Below are positions 25,592 to 33,890 of a stretch of DNA of 64,000 nt, piece by piece. Location: positions 558,001 to 622,000 of the forward strand of contig JACKQB010000003.1 in assembly GCA_024233115.1 (NCBI GenBank), read 5' to 3'. The first letter of the stretch is position 1, and each line of letters begins with the position of its first letter. A program made the position numbers and the translations under genes. The notes below the pieces were generated by a model, which ran no database searches, was not told the origin of the DNA, and saw only the letters and a list, made by a program, of their open reading frames with translations. Source of the stretch: Akkermansiaceae bacterium. Its GTDB lineage: Bacteria > Verrucomicrobiota > Verrucomicrobiia > Verrucomicrobiales > Akkermansiaceae.

Positions 25592-27711
25592 TTAGGGCGA
25601 ACATTTTTTATATCCTGGTTCACTACTGTGAGCAACGCCCCCAGTTCCTTGAACAACTGCTCGGTGACCTGGGATTCGGTCGTTGAAAAAGCGGTATATT
25701 CAGGGTTTAGATCGAATAGCTTATTCTCCGCTACCCAGTGTTTTTCCATCGCATGATAAACGGGAATCTGCAGAGCCATCACCACTGAGGCTAACAGATA
25801 CACCTTGATAATCAACTGACCACGCACCGCCTTTGCAATCGAATACTGCACCTCAATCGGCTTTCTCAGCATGGCGACAAACGGAGTCGCTAACAGCAGG
25901 AGCATGGCCATTCCTTGAAAACTGAACACGCACATCAGGTTTTTCTGCACGCCAAAATCGAATACACCCACAAGTCCGAAGAGCGGTATGGAAACAAGGA
26001 TAAGTATCACGGCCGCCCAGATCATCCGTGGTGCCGGCATGACCTGAAGGGGCAGCACCTTCTTCAATCGGTGTGAAATGGCGAGTATCGGAGCTAACAC
26101 TAACAGCAAGAGCAGGCCAGCGGACTGCCCTGCCGGCATCAGCATGGCAGTGTATCCCGGATTGTATCGCCGCACACTCATCACAGTATCCGTGCCATTC
26201 ACAAGCCAGTAAAATCCGACCGGGGCAAGCACTCCCCAGCACACCACGCAGGTCCAGTCGCGCCACGAAAACAAGCACGCAAGCCTCTGGCCAAGCTTTC
26301 GGATCAAGCCATTGCTGCGGTAGCGCCAGAGGGCGGCAAACAGGCTGCACAACAACATCAATTTCCATTGGACCGCGGAAACCATCCTGCCCCAGAAGGC
26401 ATGATCTGAGAGTCTGTCCGGTTGTGTGTCGGGTATGGGGATTGCACTGGCGTCGTTGACTTGCTTATGCAATACGGGTAGCCCCATAGCAGAAAGCATC
26501 CCACCCTCTTTGATCAACCCATCACCCCAATCGTCCAGTTTTGCCTGTTCGTCACGGGCATCCTTTTCATCTAACATCCTAGTATCGAGGTCCGTAAAGT
26601 ACTGCTCCAATGCACCCAGTCCACACGCTTTGGCAGCAGCCGCAAAATCCTTGCATGGCGATTGGATGGTGGCCCGCAACACCAAGCCATCGATCAAACT
26701 TTGCCCTGATCTTTGCAGATGCCGGCAGTAAAGCAGCCAATCGGCGATCAGTCGCTGCAAGGCGGCGGCATCCTTCTCCTGCTCGCACCGGTAAGCCTCC
26801 GCTCGAATAACATCGGTGACCTTCATCAATGGCAAGCTAGGGGTCATCTGGGATGACAGGTAGACAACAGGCAAAAGCCGGGACACCCAGTCGTGACCAT
26901 CCCTCTGCAGCAATGGCAGGCGTCGCTGCATCATCTCTTTGGTATAATTGTTACACATCGGCATGCTTGCCACCTTGTGGAACATGGCCACCGCCTCGCG
27001 ATGCAGCTCTACATCCGTGATCGCCTGATGCGTCCTGGCTACCGCAGGAGCGGCGGGCGGTGTTGGGACAGACGCCCCGCGACGACCACGCCTTGTGCTT
27101 CGTGAACGACTTCTTGATGGATAAACCCGCTCCGTACAATCATCAGCTACCACGCCGATGTGCAAGAGCTGGAAAATCGCGTTGTCCGGGTCCAGCGCTT
27201 TGCCGGTTTCCAGCATATCTTCAGGGTAGGCGCTATACTCCGACCGGTAAGCGGACAGGTATTCGATATAAGCCCCCACGTTCTCTGGCTCGGCATGCCA
27301 AAATGCCTCACGCCGACCAACCTCGTCCGGCACATCCGTATCCCCGAAAAGCAACAGCCTTTCCTCCTTGCCCAGATCATGAAAATAGTAAGTCCATGGC
27401 TCATACTCACGTGATGGTATCGGCATCCCCATAAAGCTGTCACCACCTATGATCCCGGCCATGCGGTAGAGGTGATAGGCTGGAACCAACACCATCAACA
27501 ACCCGGCGACTATCAGTGCCACGGGAATTGCCCATCCCCACCACTGGGGCCGTCCGTCAGAGGCTTCCATCTTCCCGGATGCCTCGGCCATGAGCTTTTC
27601 ATCATTGGAAAGCTGGCTCTCCAGCAGACTTTGTGCAGAATACCTCTTTTCGATATCCTCTCCAGAAACCTGGCTCGCCCGATCAAGAAACCTGGATTGA
27701 GTTTCGCTCAT
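25588..27711 (-). CDS. Large hypothetical membrane protein
   Basis: The protein has about 706 residues from the ATG at 27711 (a TTG at 27747 would add twelve). One transmembrane helix lies near residue 65 (WWGWAIPVALIVAGLLMVLV), then a soluble region of about 350 residues, mostly helical, then five or six hydrophobic segments in the last 250 residues. Around residue 200 there is an SRSRSRSTRRGRRG tract between otherwise ordered segments. I recognise no family. The layout suggests an extracytoplasmic helical domain anchored by a C-terminal membrane bundle. It is downstream of rpsA on the same strand but separated by a strong terminator. Confidence 0.65.
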   Translation of the reverse strand: MSETQSRFLDRASQVSGEDIEKRYSAQSLLESQLSNDEKLMAEASGKMEASDGRPQWWGWAIPVALIVAGLLMVLVPAYHLYRMAGIIGGDSFMGMPIPSREYEPWTYYFHDLGKEERLLLFGDTDVPDEVGRREAFWHAEPENVGAYIEYLSAYRSEYSAYPEDMLETGKALDPDNAIFQLLHIGVVADDCTERVYPSRSRSRSTRRGRRGASVPTPPAAPAVARTHQAITDVELHREAVAMFHKVASMPMCNNYTKEMMQRRLPLLQRDGHDWVSRLLPVVYLSSQMTPSLPLMKVTDVIRAEAYRCEQEKDAAALQRLIADWLLYCRHLQRSGQSLIDGLVLRATIQSPCKDFAAAAKACGLGALEQYFTDLDTRMLDEKDARDEQAKLDDWGDGLIKEGGMLSAMGLPVLHKQVNDASAIPIPDTQPDRLSDHAFWGRMVSAVQWKLMLLCSLFAALWRYRSNGLIRKLGQRLACLFSWRDWTCVVCWGVLAPVGFYWLVNGTDTVMSVRRYNPGYTAMLMPAGQSAGLLLLLVLAPILAISHRLKKVLPLQVMPAPRMIWAAVILILVSIPLFGLVGVFDFGVQKNLMCVFSFQGMAMLLLLATPFVAMLRKPIEVQYSIAKAVRGQLIIKVYLLASVVMALQIPVYHAMEKHWVAENKLFDLNPEYTAFSTTESQVTEQLFKELGALLTVVNQDIKNVRPK

Positions 27712-27813
27712 GTTTTTAGATCTATCCGCTGTCCCTTTAAGACTCAAGGCGTAAAGAGTCCACTACCGCCAAAACCAACATGATGGGCCGGGCAACAAGG
27801 GGGACCCTGATAG

Positions 27814-27848
27814 AAAAAAACGCCGCCGGGAGTGACCTCCCGACGGCG
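27814..27848 (-). terminator. Rho-independent terminator of rpsA
   Basis: Read on the minus strand, a 12-base stem (CGCCGTCGGGAG with its complement, one mismatch) around a four-base loop is followed by seven T residues. It lies 33 bases after the rpsA stop. Confidence 0.9.
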
Positions 27849-27880
27849 TGATGATTGAATGATTGTCAGTAGCGTTATGC

Positions 27881-29578
27881 TTACTTCTTGTCAGAGCTCG
27901 GGCTCCATTCCTCGGATGATCCAGTGGATGCGAGGTTGAAGGCGTGCTCGAGACCAACGAGGTCACCAGACGGACGCAGGGTCTCGAAGCTGGCGGACTC
28001 TTTCTCGAGTTGCTCTGGGTCGTAGTTGACTGCCTTGATGGAAAGACCGATGCGACGCTCGACTTTGTCCACCTTGATGACGCGGGCTTCGATTTCGTCG
28101 CCCACCTTGATAACATCCTTGACCTTCTCCACATGGTCCTCGCTGAGTTGCGAGATGTGGATGAGGCCGTCGATGTCGTTCTCAAGGTTCACAAAGGCAC
28201 CGAAGCTGGCGATCTTGGCAACCGATCCCTTAACGAGATCACCCACCTTGAAGCTGTTTTCGATTTCCGACCATGGGTCGCCGTCAAGCTGCTTGACACC
28301 AAGGGAAACACGCTGGTTTTCCTTGTCGATGCTGAGCACGATAGCCTCGACCTCGTCGCCCTTCTTGATGACCTCGGACGGATGGTTGATCTTGCGGGTC
28401 CATGAGAGGTCGGACACGTGGATCATACCGTCGATACCTTCCTCCATACCGAGGAACGCGCCGTAAGGTGTGAGGTTGCGCACCTCGCCCTTGACGGTTG
28501 CACCGATTGGGTACTTGGCTTCGAGTTCGTCCCATGGGTTGACTTCGAGCTGGCGTACGCCGAGGGAGATCTTCTGTTCCTCGATGCTGATACCGAGCAC
28601 AACGGCCTTGATTTCCTGGTCGAGTTCGAGCACGTCGCTCGGGCGGTTGATCCGCTTGACCCAGGAGAGTTCGGAGACGTGGACAAGTCCTTCGACACCG
28701 CTTTCCATCTCGATGAATGCACCGTAGGGAAGAAGCTTGGTGACCTTTCCGGTGACTTCGGTGCCGATCGGGTAACGGGCTTCGATGTCTTCCCATGGGT
28801 TTTCCTCCATTTGCTTGAGGCCGAGGGAGACTCGCTCCTTGTCGCGGTCGACGTCGAGGATAAGCACCTCGAGTATCTGGCCGATGTGGAGAAGGGCGGA
28901 CGGGTGGCTGATACGCCCCCAGCTCATGTCGGTGACGTGAAGCAGGCCGTCCATGCCTTGAAGGTCGACGAATGCACCGAAGTCGGTGATGTTCTTGACC
29001 TGCCCCTCCACCTTGTCGCCCACCTTGACGGACTGGAGGAAGTTCTGGCGCATTTCAGCACGCTCGCTCTCGATCACTTCACGGCGGGAAAGAACGATGT
29101 TCTTACGCTCGTCGTTGACCTTGACGATTTTAAATTCGTAAACCTTGCCAACGTATTCGTTGAGGTCCTTGGGCGGGATGATGTCGACCTGCGAGCCGGG
29201 AAGGAATGCTTCGACACCGACGTTGACCATCAGGCCGCCTTTGACAGCGCTCTTGATCTTGCCTTTGACGAGTCCACCTTCGTGGTAAACGGCGACGATT
29301 TTTTCCCAGTTCTTGCGGTGTGCGGCTTTCTCTTTGGAAAGCACGACCATTCCCTCGTCGTTCTCGAGTTTCATGAGAAGCACTTCGACTTCGTCACCTA
29401 CTTCGATTTCCTCGTCTTCAAATTCGGAGGATGGGATGGCCCCCTCGGATTTGTATCCGATGTCCACGAGGACAACCTGGGGTTTGATAGCGATAATGGT
29501 TCCGTTGACAACGGATCCTTCTTCGAATACGCGGAACTTTGAGTCGATCAAAGATTCCAGTTCTGCTGTAGCAGTCAT
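27881..29578 (-). CDS. rpsA: Ribosomal protein S1, six S1 domains
   Basis: The 565-residue protein has six successive S1 RNA-binding domains. The central and C-terminal ones are easily seen from repeats such as GAFVDLQGMDGLLHVTDMSW, GAFIEMESGVEGLVHVSELSW, GAFLGMEEGIDGMIHVSDLSW and GAFVNLENDIDGLIHISQLS. It binds mRNA on the 30S subunit and promotes initiation. The ATG at 29578 gives the natural N terminus (MTATAELESLID). The leader ends in CCCAACAAAAAACAAA directly before the ATG, with no Shine-Dalgarno sequence; the enolase and MFS genes have similar leaders. S1 normally matters most where Shine-Dalgarno pairing is weak, which fits this window. Confidence 0.95.
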   Translation of the reverse strand: MTATAELESLIDSKFRVFEEGSVVNGTIIAIKPQVVLVDIGYKSEGAIPSSEFEDEEIEVGDEVEVLLMKLENDEGMVVLSKEKAAHRKNWEKIVAVYHEGGLVKGKIKSAVKGGLMVNVGVEAFLPGSQVDIIPPKDLNEYVGKVYEFKIVKVNDERKNIVLSRREVIESERAEMRQNFLQSVKVGDKVEGQVKNITDFGAFVDLQGMDGLLHVTDMSWGRISHPSALLHIGQILEVLILDVDRDKERVSLGLKQMEENPWEDIEARYPIGTEVTGKVTKLLPYGAFIEMESGVEGLVHVSELSWVKRINRPSDVLELDQEIKAVVLGISIEEQKISLGVRQLEVNPWDELEAKYPIGATVKGEVRNLTPYGAFLGMEEGIDGMIHVSDLSWTRKINHPSEVIKKGDEVEAIVLSIDKENQRVSLGVKQLDGDPWSEIENSFKVGDLVKGSVAKIASFGAFVNLENDIDGLIHISQLSEDHVEKVKDVIKVGDEIEARVIKVDKVERRIGLSIKAVNYDPEQLEKESASFETLRPSGDLVGLEHAFNLASTGSSEEWSPSSDKK

Positions 29579-29833
29579 TTTGTTTTTTGTTGGGTTAAGG
29601 TTAGGTTCCTTGGTTAATTTCTTTCCAGTTTTCCTGCTTCCGTATGTTAAACTTGGCAGGTGCCCCGGGGAATGCCGATGGGAACGGGGCGCCAACACCC
29701 ACCGGCTGAAAGAAAATCAGAGGCGGGAAGTTACAAAAATCCCCCTGATTGGCAAGAAGAATGCCCGTCTTTCTGAAAACGCGCGAAATACGACAACTCG
29801 TTCACCCTCAGCCACTTCATAAACTTAACCCGA

Positions 29834-30060
29834 CTATTCACCTGTCACATTGCGAGCCAAGGTCAGCCGAATCCTGATTTTAACGTCCTTTCCGTAGCGT
29901 TTTCTGGCAATCACGCGAAACTGCTCCACCATGCCGCCAGGTGGGAACCCGGGGCCCCAAGGTGGATCTCCAAGTAACCCGGCTGGTTGTTTTTATGAAT
30001 CATCTGAGCCGAAACGACCGTGTATTCCATCCCGGAGACGGAGCTTTGCAGGTTAACTTT
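29834..30060 (-). pseudogene. Possible frameshifted gene remnant between RAYT and rpsA
   Basis: Two coding-like pieces in different frames abut on the minus strand. The upstream piece ends around NNQPGYLEIHLGAPG; the downstream one runs from about 29990 to a TAG at 29834, with an ATG at 29932 giving MVEQFRVIARKRYGKDVKIR and onward. Together they could be one protein C terminus broken by a single frameshift near 29960, or chance. No family is recognised. The remainder of 29579-29833 holds only the rpsA leader. Confidence 0.25.
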
Positions 30061-30067
30061 TGCCAAC

Positions 30068-31066
30068 CTATCCCAGCTTGAGCAACCACGTGCGCCCTTC
30101 CTTTGTTTCGCGCGCCCATTTTTTGGCCGCGCTGACATTACTCCTATGGCCCATATGGAGCATTCCTGCGATCCACTCGGTTCCCACCAGCGTTTGCGTA
30201 GCAAGCCAAGCGGCCAACGCCTGTTTTTCAGGCGAGAGTTTCAACATGCCTTCCAGTTGCTCTGGCTCTAGACCGAGCTTCTCCATTCCTTCATCAAGCA
30301 GTTTGACAGCCTCCGCCTCTCCGTGTTCTCTTACCGCTGCACCCATAAGGCTTTCACGCTTTTTATCCTTCAAGACACTCTCCGCCTTATCTAACATTCT
30401 TTGCCTGAAGCCTCCGTCTCCAAGACACCAGCCACGCCTCAGCTCCTCGTAGCCGATACCAGGCTCCGCTCCCTGCACCTCCTCTCCACGCGCGTCCATA
30501 TACTTGCCGTAAGACTCGCGTCCCGCGGTGTTGTCTTTGAAGCTGTAACTTTCCAACACCTTGTCCACCACCAGCCAGCTCGGGCGTTTAGCCTTCCAGC
30601 CACAATACAAATCGACACTGCTCCATGGATAGTCGCGCAACCTCTCCCAGCGTTTGCCCTCACCTGTCATCCCCGCTCTAGCAGGATTGAGATGGATGTA
30701 ATCAGAGACGACTTGAAAATAGTTCTCGTCGCGTTGCTCGCTGTTAATGAGCTGTGCCTTGTAACGCCCCTGGTAAAGATGCCCACGCCTTCCCTGCCAT
30801 GCGTTGATCCTCTGTGTGTAGGTGCCTTGAAACCATTTCATCCCGTCCACAAGGTTCCCCTCGGGCGTCTCCAGCATCATGTGGTAATGGTTGCCCATCA
30901 GCACATAGGCATGCACTAACCAGCCTGATCGTATGCACGCCTCGTCGAGGGTATCGAGGAATTTTTTACACCCATCATCACCAAAGAAAATGTCTCGTCC
31001 GTTGTTGCCGCGACACATCACATGATACATCGCTCCTTCGTATTCTATCCTTATCGGTCGCGCCAT
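30068..31066 (-). CDS. REP-associated tyrosine transposase (RAYT, Y1/HUH family)
   Basis: The HUH signature GNHYHMMLETP lies near residue 58 and the downstream GRYKAQLI/YIHLNPARAG segment carries the helix with the nucleophilic tyrosine, as in TnpA_REP proteins. ATG 31066 gives the standard start MARPIRIEYEGAMYHVMCRGN. A C-terminal extension of about 170 residues ends in a helix-turn-helix-like segment and makes the protein larger than IS200-type transposases. RAYTs are single-copy housekeeping-like genes that mobilise REP/REPIN repeats; fitting repeats are at 22892-22961 and possibly 48410-48480. No IS-like ends surround it. Confidence 0.9.
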   Translation of the reverse strand: MARPIRIEYEGAMYHVMCRGNNGRDIFFGDDGCKKFLDTLDEACIRSGWLVHAYVLMGNHYHMMLETPEGNLVDGMKWFQGTYTQRINAWQGRRGHLYQGRYKAQLINSEQRDENYFQVVSDYIHLNPARAGMTGEGKRWERLRDYPWSSVDLYCGWKAKRPSWLVVDKVLESYSFKDNTAGRESYGKYMDARGEEVQGAEPGIGYEELRRGWCLGDGGFRQRMLDKAESVLKDKKRESLMGAAVREHGEAEAVKLLDEGMEKLGLEPEQLEGMLKLSPEKQALAAWLATQTLVGTEWIAGMLHMGHRSNVSAAKKWARETKEGRTWLLKLG

Positions 31067-31114
31067 GCACAACAATCAATCAGGGTTTTGCTGCCCCGTC
31101 AATCCACAATCCAC

Positions 31115-31146
31115 GGACTGACCCCTCTCCGGACTGACCCCTCTCC
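31115..31146. repeat. Tandem 16-base repeat GGACTGACCCCTCTCC, two copies
   Basis: The two units are perfect and adjacent, upstream of the RAYT start. A 14-base version with one mismatch occurs inverted at 38457-38470, on the far side of the accessory island. The first copy is preceded by CAATCCACAATCC-type micro-repeats. Confidence 0.7.
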
Positions 31147-31288
31147 GAAACAAAATCCCCCTGCTGAACCACAGCCTGAGCGGTAAACACTCAGCTCATA
31201 TCTGAATCGTTCAAGATGTGAGGCGGTCTCGGCTTGTATGACTTTGCATATTTTGCTTTATTGGGATCATCGAAAACCACTCCCTGCT

Positions 31289-32488
31289 ATGTGCCGATTA
31301 CTATTCCTCCTGTTGTCTCTTTCTCTTTGTTTGCAGACCCTCGCTGCGCCACCAGTCATTACCAATGTCCGGGCTTCCCAAAGGCCGGGGACGAAGCTGG
31401 TGGATATTTATTACGACTTGTCTGATGCGGATGGCGACTTGCAGGAGATTCGAGTCCAGGTTTCAGGTGATGGTGGTTTGACCTACACGATTCCTGCTTC
31501 CACTTTCACAGGTGCCTATGGGCTAGGGGTCTCTCTCGGGGTCAATCGTCATGTCGTGTGGAATGCTGGAGCCGACTGGGACGGCAACTTCATGGATACC
31601 ACAAAGGTCCGTGTCACCGCATTTGATGGTACAACCCCGCCAGCGCCTCCAGGGATGGCTTACATCCCGCCAGGCCAGTTTCAGATGGGTGATACCTTTC
31701 AGGAAGGTGATAGCGATGAACGGCCACTCCACATGGTGACTGTGTCCGGTTTCTTCATGGAGTTGAAGGAGGTGACGTATCAATTATGGAGCGACGTCTC
31801 GACTTGGTCCCGCCTACATGGATACAATTTTTCTGGGCCTCAAGGCGCAGCGCTGCAACCTGAGCAGGCGGTAACCTCTCTCTCATGGTACAGTGCTGTG
31901 CGGTGGTGCAACGCTAGATCTGAGATGGAAGGATTAGAGCCGGTCTACTACCTTGATGCCTCCTTAACGGAAATAATGAGATCCCAATCAGGAAGTATTT
32001 GGCACGCCCACATGCATCCGACGGCCAATGGATACCGACTACCGACGGAGGCGGAGTGGGAGCGCGCTGCGCGAGGTGGACTTCATGGGAAACGGTATCC
32101 AAACGGAAATAGCATCGCGCTTGATGATGAGAATTTCCTTGGAAGCGGCGACCCCTGGGAGTCTTTCGACCCGCCGGTCTCGCCACCTGCTCAGTACGCC
32201 CCTAATGGCTTCGGAATCTTTGATTTGGGAGGTAATGTCTCCGAACACTGCTTCGATCTCTACGGAAGCGATTTCTATGGGTCAGACGAGAACATTGACC
32301 CAACCGGTCCGTCAACTGCTTCGGTGAAGATCAACAACAGTGGATCTAGAGCCCACGTCGCGCGTGGAGGGAACTTCCGAGGTGCACCCGATTCCGCTCG
32401 AGTTGCGGGACGATTTTGGACGGACTCCCCAAACTGGAGTGAGTTTGTCGGGCTTCGATGCGCTCGAAGCGTGGCCCCTAATCCGTAA
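31289..32488 (+). CDS. Secreted formylglycine-generating-enzyme-like protein, copy 1
   Basis: A signal peptide (MCRLLFLLLSLSLCLQTLAAPP) is followed by an Ig/fibronectin-like beta domain (residues about 22-120) and an FGE/SUMF1-sulfatase domain: MAYIPPGQFQMGD, NGYRLPTEAEWERAARGG, GLGGN-type turn FDLGGNVSEHCFDLY and a final VARGGNFRGAP/GLRCARS. The paired catalytic cysteines of true formylglycine-generating enzymes are not evident; only isolated Cys are seen near the end. A non-catalytic or lectin-like role is therefore plausible. ATG 31289 starts the signal peptide. The next gene is a diverged tandem copy, and the duplication includes about 45 bases of leader. Confidence 0.85.
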   Translation: MCRLLFLLLSLSLCLQTLAAPPVITNVRASQRPGTKLVDIYYDLSDADGDLQEIRVQVSGDGGLTYTIPASTFTGAYGLGVSLGVNRHVVWNAGADWDGNFMDTTKVRVTAFDGTTPPAPPGMAYIPPGQFQMGDTFQEGDSDERPLHMVTVSGFFMELKEVTYQLWSDVSTWSRLHGYNFSGPQGAALQPEQAVTSLSWYSAVRWCNARSEMEGLEPVYYLDASLTEIMRSQSGSIWHAHMHPTANGYRLPTEAEWERAARGGLHGKRYPNGNSIALDDENFLGSGDPWESFDPPVSPPAQYAPNGFGIFDLGGNVSEHCFDLYGSDFYGSDENIDPTGPSTASVKINNSGSRAHVARGGNFRGAPDSARVAGRFWTDSPNWSEFVGLRCARSVAPNP

Positions 32489-32654
32489 GAACATGGTTGG
32501 TTAACCATGGCAAAGCAATGATAAGATTTCACACCATGAACACGGCCATTGTAATAGCTACTACCACAGCAGAGATTGTTAGCGTAGGGGAGTTTGTAGT
32601 TGTTTAACTTCGCATATTTTGCTTTGTTGGGATTGTAGAAAACCACCCCCTGTT

Positions 32655-33863
32655 ATGTACCGATTGATATGCCTCCTGTTGCCTCTTTCTCTTTGTTTGC
32701 AGACTCTTGCTGCGCCACCAGTCATTAACAATGTCCGTGCTTCACAGAGGCCGGGGACAAAGTTGGTGGATATTTATTATGACCTGTCTGATGCCGATGG
32801 TGACTTGCAGTTAGTGCAGGTGGCCGCATCATCGGACGCTGGCCTGACTTACGGGATTCCCTGTGTGACGCTGACTGGTGCGGTGGGAGCCAATGTTAGC
32901 CAAGGCACAAACAGGCACATTGTTTGGAATGCGGGTGCCGACTGGGATGGCAACTGGGTGGCCCAGTGCAGAGTCCGAGTGACGGCGCATGACGGCACGA
33001 CTCCGCCGGCTCCTCCTGGGATGGTATATATTCCACCAGGGCCGTTTCAGATGGGGGATAATCTCGATGATGGATCAACAGATGAGCTTCCAGTTCACAC
33101 AGTTCAGCTCAGTGGCTACTTCATGGATAAGAAGGAGGTGACCAAAGAATTATGGGAGCAAGTCAAGGCATGGGGGAATAATAATGGCTACTCAATCGCT
33201 GGAGGTGCTGCCAAGGCAAGCGGTCATCCTGTGTATGGGGTAAATTGGTATAACGCGGCAATATGGTGCAATGCTAGGTCGGCAAGGGAAGGGCTGACTC
33301 CGTGTTATTACACGGATGAAGCACAGACGATTATTTACAAGGGAGGCTCAGTCAACCTAACAAATACCATGGTAAAGTGGAGTGCTAATGGATACCGCTT
33401 GCCCACAGAAGCGGAGTGGGAAAAGGCCGCTAGAGGAGGCAGAACTGGACAACGGTTCCCTCATGGAAACACTATAAGCCACTCAGATGCAAATTTTGCC
33501 AATAGCGGGAACGAGCCTTATCAGTCAGGAACTACCGGTTTCCATCCGGCATATGTCCCCTACTCCCCGTTTACCTCGCCAGCTGGTTCATTTCCGCAAA
33601 ACGACTATGGCCTTTTCGATATGGCAGGCAACGTTCCTGAATGGGTTTGGGATTGGTACGATGGAGCATTTTATGGAAACTCTGATAGTCTAAATGACCC
33701 CGTAGGTCCCCAAACGGGTTCAAGTCGGGCGATACGTTCCGCCGACTGGAGAGACTATGCGACAAATTGTCGATGCTCAGATCGGTATGCCCTTATCCCT
33801 TCGTCAAGCAGCTGGAATACTAACAGTCCCCGCCGTCTTGGTTTCCGAGCCGTCCGTAAGTAA
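32655..33863 (+). CDS. Secreted formylglycine-generating-enzyme-like protein, copy 2
   Basis: The layout is as in the preceding gene: signal peptide (MYRLICLLLPLSLCLQTLAAPP), beta domain nearly identical over the first 50 mature residues, then an FGE-like domain (MVYIPPGPFQMGD, NGYRLPTEAEWEKAARGG, DMAGNVPEWVWDWYDG, RRLGFRAVRK). Similarity to copy 1 is high at the N terminus and falls toward the C terminus, so the pair arose by tandem duplication followed by divergence of the ligand-facing domain. No catalytic Cys pair is seen. It ends 27 bases before the hydrolase gene, suggesting one transcription unit. Confidence 0.85.
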   Translation: MYRLICLLLPLSLCLQTLAAPPVINNVRASQRPGTKLVDIYYDLSDADGDLQLVQVAASSDAGLTYGIPCVTLTGAVGANVSQGTNRHIVWNAGADWDGNWVAQCRVRVTAHDGTTPPAPPGMVYIPPGPFQMGDNLDDGSTDELPVHTVQLSGYFMDKKEVTKELWEQVKAWGNNNGYSIAGGAAKASGHPVYGVNWYNAAIWCNARSAREGLTPCYYTDEAQTIIYKGGSVNLTNTMVKWSANGYRLPTEAEWEKAARGGRTGQRFPHGNTISHSDANFANSGNEPYQSGTTGFHPAYVPYSPFTSPAGSFPQNDYGLFDMAGNVPEWVWDWYDGAFYGNSDSLNDPVGPQTGSSRAIRSADWRDYATNCRCSDRYALIPSSSSWNTNSPRRLGFRAVRK

Positions 33864-33890
33864 GTAATCACAATCTGTATCAGGATACCC

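Noticed and set aside
28418..29542. 374-codon frame antisense to rpsA
   Set aside because: It mirrors the codon bias and internal repeats of the S1 domains; no start signal or protein family is visible.
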